Below, piece by piece: positions 57,039 to 64,000 of a stretch of DNA of 64,000 nucleotides. Within the stretch, counting starts at the first letter, position 1; each line of letters starts with the position of its first letter. The translations under genes and the position numbers were made by a program. The DNA comes from Arthrinium phaeospermum (Eukaryota; Ascomycota; Sordariomycetes; Amphisphaeriales; Apiosporaceae), in assembly GCA_006503535.1 (NCBI GenBank), contig QYRS01000002.1:2852001-2916000 (forward strand), written 5' to 3'. Under the pieces are notes generated by a model that ran no database searches, was not told the origin of the DNA, and saw nothing but the letters and a program-made list of their open reading frames with translations.

Positions 57039-57824
57039 CTAGACCTGCTCGGCACCCCAGCCCGCGTCGGCCTCGCGCATGTTGGCCGGGGGCTCGATGG
57101 AGGGGATGAACTCGAGGGCGCAGTAGGCGACACCGACAAAGGCGACGATGGTGCCGGCCAGGCCGCGGAACCAGTCGCTGCTCAGCAGGATCGAGCCCAT
57201 GAAGATGTAGAAGACACCGCGGCCGATGAAGGAGAACATGAACGAGGCGTAGCGCGACACTTGAGGCGGAATCTGGAACTCGAGGAGGGCCACGGCGCCA
57301 CCGAAGATGATCTCGTAGATGCCGATGATGAGGGTTTGGCTGTGGTGTCGCGAAGCTGTCAGTTACGGGCCGTCGCGTTATGGAGAGTCCCTCGAGACTA
57401 GCATGTAGGTATATTCATAGCTTGCTGATTCAAGCAATACGTCTTCTACCTCGTCGCAGGGACGGGCACAGAAGGAAGGCGAGGGGACAAGAGGGAGTGC
57501 TAGGGTAGAGAATATACGTACACTCCGAAGTTGAAGAACTGGACAATACCGCCCACGACCATGACGGCCGCAACCACCAGGTTAACGATTCGGCTACGCG
57601 CAGAGTAATTGGTTAGCTGTGATATCTTCTTGACGACTCCTACGACGCGACTGAGGCTCTGCGGCAAGGATTCCGGGTGTCAAGCACCGTGCGCGTTATG
57701 GCGGCACACGGGCGACAGCTTTCTCTTTCCTTGATTCCAGACGGCCGCCTCGTACGGCGATCTCGAAGGATGGATTGGGTTTCGCGGCAAGGAGCACTGC
57801 TTACAAGGTGTCGGAGAAATCCAT
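57039..57824 (-). CDS. TVP15: Golgi membrane protein TVP15-like (COPI-associated family)
   Basis: Small tetraspanning protein of late Golgi vesicles in yeast, function poorly known. Three exons on the minus strand: 57824-57805 (only 20 nt, MDFSDT plus two bases), 57593-57522 and 57339-57039, coding 130 aa. The tiny first exon is supported by restoring TF-RIVNLVVAAVMVVGG in frame, the usual start of this family. Four hydrophobic segments follow: VNLVVAAVMVVGGIVQFF, LIIGIYEIIFGGAVALLEF, FSFIGRGVFYIFMGSILL and LAGTIVAFVGVAYCALEF. The central box EFQIPPQVSRYASFMFSF is characteristic. The plus-strand frame over the last exon is a shadow. Confidence 0.9.
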
Positions 57825-60560
57825 TTCGGCGGTTGTGTGTATACGTCACGCTGTACGGTGTTTGTGGCGGGAACTAGAAGGATGGGAGGTAGGGAGAGAG
57901 TGAGAGAGGGTGAAGATAGAACAAATCTATCTCAATTCGCGATTTGTAGTATTCTGCAGTGATAATGCGCGGCGACGACGGCGACTTGCGTGGACAGTCC
58001 AGGCAGTAGTATTTTTTGCTTGGGTGCTCGGGATGATGTGTTCTTGCGCGCTCCGTCAAGCTAATAGAGAGCACAGGTAGCAAGCAGGTTGGGTATTAGG
58101 TATGGGTATCAGACAAATAGGGAGTATGGGACAGGACAGGGGGGCGGAACAGTGAGGATGCGACAGGATTGGGTCAATTCAATGGAGCTCTCTCTTCCCT
58201 CGGAAGCTGATAGGATGAAGGGGGCTGGAAGCTGTCCCCTGTCCGAGATCTGACTGCTGGGCCCAGCCTGCCAGCCAGTAGGTAGGTACCCAGCTGGACT
58301 GGACCAAAGCTGTTTGGGCGGCAGCTGAGCTGCTACGCTACGATACGCTACGGGGGAGCCTTCCCCACAGGTTCCCTCTGGAGCTGACTGCCGGCTGCCG
58401 ACTTCTTGCATCTACACGCATCTACTTCGCACAGGTATCATAATGGAGTATTTGCCCTTGACCACCACCACGCAGTAAAGTGACGAACATGAATATATAC
58501 ATTATAGAATAGTCATATAAATCCTGCTGCTTAGTTGCGTACTTGGCTGCGTCTGCTTTTCGGTCGCTGCTGGCGATTGATCCTACTACGCAGTATGAAT
58601 TGCTATTACACTTATGCCGAGGTTCTCTCAATTCTTGTGTAGCCTGGGGCCTCTCCCTTCATGATTGATACGTATATCGATAAGCAACGGATTTTGCAGC
58701 GAAGTTTACCGTGCTGCTAGAGCCAAGTCCACGAGATTATGCGAGCTTTTCGATATTCTCAGCACACACACTCTCTCATTTACATCCGTTTGACGACAGA
58801 ATCGGGTAAGCATGCGCCCAAGGAGACCTGCACTATAGGGCAATACCCCACACGTTAGGGACGGCAGGCGGCTTCGAAGACAACCTAACATCTGCATACT
58901 TTTGACTGGAGAAACGTGGTTGTTGCATATGCAAGCAGACACGACTGCATTTTGATGTGCAGCATGATCACCATAAACCCCAGGCCCCTAGGCGATGGAG
59001 CGGAAATGTCTTATGCATCCAAGAACAACATCCCCCGGGATGCCGTGGGCTATCGAAACAGTGTTTACAAGGTTGGATACCAGACAGGCCTGCGGAGTAC
59101 TGGCAATGGGAATATCTTCCTAAACGCAGGTGTGAAACATGCTTCGCGGCAATGTTGATCGAAGTCGACCGCGGTCTCGGGATCAAGAGTTATTCATGAG
59201 ATCCTACTTGGAAAGAAAGCCAGGGCAGCCAGTCAGAGGAAACGCACATGCCGTCATGCCGATTTGGATTGCATCGACTGTCGGCATTGACAGAATCGCG
59301 GGTTCCGTACATGAACCAAACTGAAGAGAAGCCCCTGTTCATGGAGATACGGAAGGCATCATATTAGTCTTTGACATGCAGTCAGAAAAAAAAGCCTCTG
59401 GTGACAAAGTCAGTTGGCAGCAGGAAACGCCCTATCCGTACATTGTCAGGACCTGTAGCAAGTAAATATGATGTATGACTTCACCGAGTCTATCTTTAAC
59501 GGCTCCTCAACCTTAAAAGTCGACGGCTTCTCAACAGAAGCAAAGAACCAGAGACTTAGGGGCCAGCCACCCAATTGTAGTAGTACGTAAGTTTTCGTAC
59601 TTTCAATTCCGTGCCCTGCTAGAGCTCACTCAGCTAACAAACCAGACTTTGCCGTGAAAGCGCCGCGCCTTGTTGCCTGCCACTCGCTTCAAACCGGCTC
59701 TTCCTGCGCTGCCACAGCTTGGAGACGTCGGGCTGAATCCCGCCTGCCCGCCAGACACAGACACGGGTCCCAAAGTACGCAAGAAACGGCATCTTGTTTA
59801 CCTTGTTTCCCAATGCGCAACTGCTTCTCTAGTCCGAAAGGGGTGGCTGGTAAGACACGATGCGCGCACTAGGCTCTGATCCTCCTGATCCGTGTGTGTG
59901 GTGCGCTACCCAGGTTACCAGCAGGCTACTCGGTATGCATATTAACTCTAAACGGGCACTCTGGCTAACGGCCAAAGCAAGACAGCTGATTGGGGCTCGG
60001 TATGGGTTGGGTCAAGCCCGACAAGATTTGGAACATGTTGCCGCACTATCTGCTAACATTGATCGGTGACCGGCCACTGAAATCTCCCCGTTGGTCACAT
60101 CGATGACGGGCAATTCTTGTCGCCCAGGCCCCCGGATGCTTGGGGGGGCAGTCTGTCAGCAAGGAGTTGCGTTCTGTGTGATCCAAACTGACCGTGGCTT
60201 GCTTCTGCGCGCCATGGTGTCAAGCATAGAAACACAGTTCACTCAAACCAAGATGCGAAGGCAGCGTGGGCATGCGAGTCTCGGTCCACGACCACCGTGC
60301 GATCCTCCGGTGTTGCAACCTCCGGTACCTTTATCATCTCAACTGGCTCCCCTGGAAATTACTTCTCGGTTTCCTTCTTCGGTTCCTCTTCCTTGCCCGC
60401 TGCTCAACACGTCCATCCCCACGGTCTGTTCTCGCCCAAGGTTGCGTTAACCCTCATAGAATACCCTTCAACCACTGAAGGCATTTCTAGAGGGCGAGGT
60501 TCTATCTTCCATGTGAAAAACAGCTACGCTGTCTATACCGGGCTCCGAGTCATCTTGATC
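57825..60560. other. Intergenic region, no gene seen
   Basis: About 2.7 kb between divergent genes. Many short frames on both strands have no recognisable content. TAGGTAGGTACC occurs at about 58279. C/T-rich sequence near 60340-60430 may be the leader of the following gene. Confidence 0.45.
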
Positions 60561-63075
60561 ATGTCGAACTGGACGGCGATAGGCTCGCCTGGGGCTTCTG
60601 GCGCACCTCAGCTGGTATGTTTGAACTCACACTTCCTCCTAGGCATGTTTTGAGGCACAACGTCCCAAAACCTGGTGTTTGGAGACCTCTTGGTTTGAAA
60701 AGAACCATCAGTGTGTTTCCGAAGTGGCGTGCTGATGTATGTGCACACAGAACACGACAAACTCTGGCCAAAATGCCCAGTTATCACCACCGGGACCGCC
60801 ATATCCGCCCACGATTGCTATGATGGGCGGCGTGCCAAGTCCATCAATAGATGATCCCATCAGTGCAATCCTCATGGTGTTGTTTCTGGTGGCAGCCGCT
60901 GCTCACCAGGTCATATTTCAGAAGAGCAAGAAGCGCGGACACTTGTTCGTCTTCTCGGCCATGATGTTCGCGTTCAGTCTCATACGAGCGATAGCGTTAC
61001 TCATGCGGATTGTCTGGGCTTCGATGCCTCGGGATGTCCAGGTCGCCATGGCAGCCAATATCCTCACGATGGCGGGCACTGTCATCGCCTTTATCGTTAA
61101 CCTGTACTTCTCGCAACGCATTTTCCGAGGGTTACACCCCAAATTCGGGTGGTCGACACCGGCGCGACTCGTGTTCCGTTTCCTCGTCGGTGCCGTGGTG
61201 GCTTCCATCCTGATGGTCATCGCCGTGACGGTCCAGTCATTTTATACGTTGGACGCCAGCGTGATAAACAGTGACCGTGTTGCGCAGCTCTTTGCAGCGA
61301 CTTTCCTCGCGGTTCTGGCTTTTATACCGATCCCGGTACTCATCATCGCCTCCCTCGCGCCGCGGCGTTACCGGCTCGAGAAGTTTGGAGAAGGTAGCTG
61401 GACTGCCAAAATAGTCTTGGTACTCTTCACATCCACTCTACTCTCTTTGGGTGCATGGTTCCGCGTGAGCACCGCTTATATCCCCAGTCCCCAGAATGAC
61501 CCTGCATGGTACACTGGTCGGGCACCCTACTACGTGTTCAACTACGTTCTGGATCTTATCGTCACTTACACGTATATGGCCTTCGCCTTCCATCGGCGGT
61601 TCCATATACCCAATGGCGCAAAGGGTCCAGGCTCTTACACAAACGAAAAGCGGCGGCAATCTGGAGACGACGAGGACACACCCTACATCTCGTCTTTCAA
61701 CTTCTCCAAGTCAGCCCTTTCGCTCAAGAAGCCAAAGCCGGTTGCGGGTGCCACAAGACCACGTAGCGAAGTCACACTGCAAGGCATCGACGATGACAGC
61801 GCCGATCCGCCACCCGCATTCTTCGGACCTGCCAAGTCTCTGCCACGGCTGCCGTCAACTATGGATGGAGAGTACGATGATTTGCACATGGCCATGATGA
61901 CGCCGACATTTGCCAACATTGACCATACCCGAGGGAACAGCAGTGGCGGAAGCGCCTACCACAGTAGCGTTTTCGGCGGCGATACCGAGGTCGGCTCGGT
62001 AGGCGGTGACCTTCATGGTACACTTGACGATATGCTGGACAAGATCGGATCAACCGGTAGAAGCAAAACCAGGCTATCGCAATGGGGCTACCAAGCTCAT
62101 GCCGATCCTGAACAAAGCGACTCGGGCGCGGAATACAGTTCAGTCTACGGGCGGCAACAGCACAGCGTTGCGGGCTCCAGCCGCCGCAGGATCAAGCGAC
62201 TGAGTCTCAACGAAAGTGTGAACAGCTCTCTCGCATCGCCTACGTTCGCGAAGCGGAACTCAGTGGGAATCATTGGTACCGCCACTACCGCCCACATAAG
62301 ATCCGTACCTCCTGGAAGCGCTTCCCATAGCCATAGCCCAAGCCACTCTAGCAGCTACGTCGCCAGTCAAACCCGCCCACGATCCGGAAGCAGGTCAAGT
62401 GGCCGTACTGGTAGCTACTCAGGAAGTTACCAAGACCGCCATCCCAGAAGTCGCGCACCAAGTCACGCTGGTAGTCGTGCAGGCAGTCGGGCTGGCAGCC
62501 AATCTAGAAGCCAGCCCACCAGCAGGACCAACTCAGGGTTCGGCGGACGGCCCACGAGCAGCTTCTTGGCCGTTGGCGGCAGCGCGACACCCCGCTGCAA
62601 CTCCCTACGCACCACTGGCAATGCACACGATGTCCCCGAGACTTGGAGGGACAGCCGCCGCTACTCTCTGCCTGGCGCTGGCAACTACAACAACTACAGC
62701 CGGCCCAACTCCGGCGTCGGCGCTTTCGGCAGTCAGAATCCGCCTCTCCTTCGCCGCCCTTCGCCCGCCCTCGTTGAAGTGAGACGACTTTCGAGCCGCG
62801 GGGACCTGGACGACATGAGGACCGAGACTTTCCACTCCATACAGAACAGCCTGCACAGCAGCAGCAGCGGCAGCGGCCACGACGACGGCCGCCGCAGCCG
62901 TCGCAGCTCCCGTCCGCGCTCCGTGTCCGGCCGCGAGCGCAACCGGAGCGTGAGCTTGGACCGCATGGCCAGCATGCGAACGGCTCGCACACGGAGGAGG
63001 AGCAGCACTAGCGTGCATTCGTACTACGCACCAGCAGCATCACAACAACAACAACAACAACAGCAATATCAATAG
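60561..63075 (+). CDS. Seven-transmembrane protein, fungal DUF3112 / class C-like receptor group
   Basis: Two exons, 60561-60614 and 60751-63075, coding 792 aa. The start MSNWTAIGSPGASGAPQL joins NTTNSGQ, giving a short N-glycosylated outer end. About seven membrane helices follow between residues 40 and 300 (for example ISAILMVLFLVAAAAHQVIF, VAMAANILTMAGTVIAFIVNLYF and FLAVLAFIPIPVLIIASLA). The cytoplasmic tail of almost 500 residues is Ser/Arg/Gly-rich with many RS and RSGSR-like dipeptides and ends in a Gln run. Proteins of this layout are often listed in fungi as family C-like G-protein-coupled receptors and carry DUF3112; ligand and signalling are unknown. The repetitive tail yields long shadow frames on both strands. 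Confidence 0.85.
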
Positions 63076-64000
63076 CCGCAAGATCAACCGTCGATGTCTC
63101 AGAATTATCGGCCTATTGTTTCTGCTTTCTCCTTCTTAGCCGATTGGCAGGTCTCTGGCGGCGCCATGTTCCATCTAGGGGCGCTACTGGCTTTTTACTA
63201 ACTGATTCATTTTTTCCTTTGTTAAACCTTTCTTCTTCTCTTCTTCTTCTTCACGCTTACTTTTAATCATGTACGATCGGTTACTTCGAGGGTAGCTAAC
63301 GTGATCTACGGGTCGCGCCCAAATACTAAATACCAAAAGATAATGAATGTAGAGGATGCGAGAAACAGAGAATGTGGAGGCAAGGCGGTGGTTCCTTCGT
63401 TTTAAATCCACGCCTTACGAGAGCACGGACGGATTGGGGATTTTGTGATTGCGGCACCCTATCGAGAGGGGTATAGACTGCCATTGATACTAAGTGGGTA
63501 GAGTGGCCAAGAGGAGAGGGTGGTAGAGAATTACGTACGAGGTAGAAGAGATAGATGTGAATGAGAAGACGTTGAGAGACAGTATGACAAGGTTGATGAC
63601 CTCGGCAATGAAATATACTACAAGGATAATTACCAACTTAACCCATCGACCCAGACCTACCATACCTATGGAAGCGAACTTTTCCGAATCACAGGATGGA
63701 TTACTTGCGATAAGCGATATACCGCTTCCAAGGCATCGCGGAGCCGAAGGTTTTGCATTGAAGCGTACGTGGCGAGCAGAGGCATAAAGGGAAAACCTAT
63801 AATCAGAATTTGTCTAGTGATGTAGCAGCAGTAGTATCTCTAGCGGTCGCCCTGGGGCCAATCTGCGAATACATGATGTGAAAACCACCGTCGAGCTTGC
63901 TCCCACGAGTCACTGAACGAAAAGCAAACACGGAAAGCAGCACACGCGGCAGGGCCAGCTCTTCTGCTTCGCAGACGTACGCTCGAAATGTTCTTCAAAG
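63076..64000. other. Terminal intergenic region, no gene seen
   Basis: Sequence after the seven-TM gene to the window edge. A CTTCTTCTTC-type tract lies at 63231-63251. No coding frame is supported; a gene could begin beyond the edge. Confidence 0.5.

Noticed and set aside
56994..57401. 135-codon plus-strand frame over the TVP15-like gene
   Set aside because: The opposite strand gives a conserved four-helix membrane protein with matching splice sites; this frame has no recognisable content.

Overview
The window is nuclear DNA of a filamentous ascomycete (Pezizomycotina, most likely a sordariomycete). Signs are short 50-160 nt introns with GTAAGT-like donors, moderately GC-rich exons, an AT-rich island that looks mutated by RIP, and fungal families such as an SreA-type iron GATA factor, a Gal80-like dehydrogenase, a DUF3112 seven-TM protein, a GH16-WSC surface protein and a TMEM16 scramblase. 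I found no rRNA, tRNA, CRISPR array or clear secondary-metabolite cluster. Exon joins were worked out by eye; every multi-exon model keeps frame across each junction and uses GT...AG borders.

Layout. 1.8-3.9 kb: OTU-type cysteine protease candidate (+). 4.6-6.3 kb: PRPP synthetase with a large insertion (-). 7.0-9.1 kb: XPG/Asteroid-like nuclease-fold protein (+). 9.4-11.0 kb: MAK32-like pfkB protein (-). 11.5-14.6 kb: a 3.06-kb RIP-degraded element with 37-bp terminal inverted repeats and no reading frame. 15.3-17.1 kb: cyclase-associated protein (+). 17.5-19.8 kb: carnitine acetyltransferase (-), with both a mitochondrial-presequence start and a peroxisomal C-terminus. 21.7-24.4 kb: GH16-WSC protein with a C-terminal GPI-like tail (+). 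25.7-26.5 kb: small secreted protein (+). 26.7-27.8 kb: calcineurin-like phosphoesterase (-). 29.0-31.6 kb: TMEM16 scramblase (+). 31.9-33.1 kb: Gal80-like oxidoreductase (-). 33.8-34.5 kb: inner-membrane peptidase IMP2 (+). 35.1-36.5 kb: mitochondrial carrier (+). 37.1-40.0 kb: mitochondrial PPR-like protein (+). 41.4-42.9 kb: squalene monooxygenase (+). 43.7-45.0 kb: ALG5 (-). 46.6-49.4 kb: AVL9 (-). 49.4-54.5 kb: gene-poor stretch. 54.5-56.3 kb: SreA-type iron regulator (+). 57.0-57.8 kb: TVP15-like Golgi protein (-). 60.6-63.1 kb: seven-TM receptor-like protein (+).

The genes are mostly unlinked housekeeping functions: mitochondria (IMP2, carrier, PPR protein, one CAT2 form), secretory pathway and membranes (ALG5, AVL9, TVP15, TMEM16, ERG1), and cell surface (GH16-WSC, secreted protein). 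No operon-like or cluster logic is visible. The observations most worth following are the regularly spaced LC8-type TQT motifs in the OTU protein, the dual-targeting architecture of the carnitine acetyltransferase, the Asp-to-Asn change in the pfkB signature, and the TIR-bounded RIP relic.
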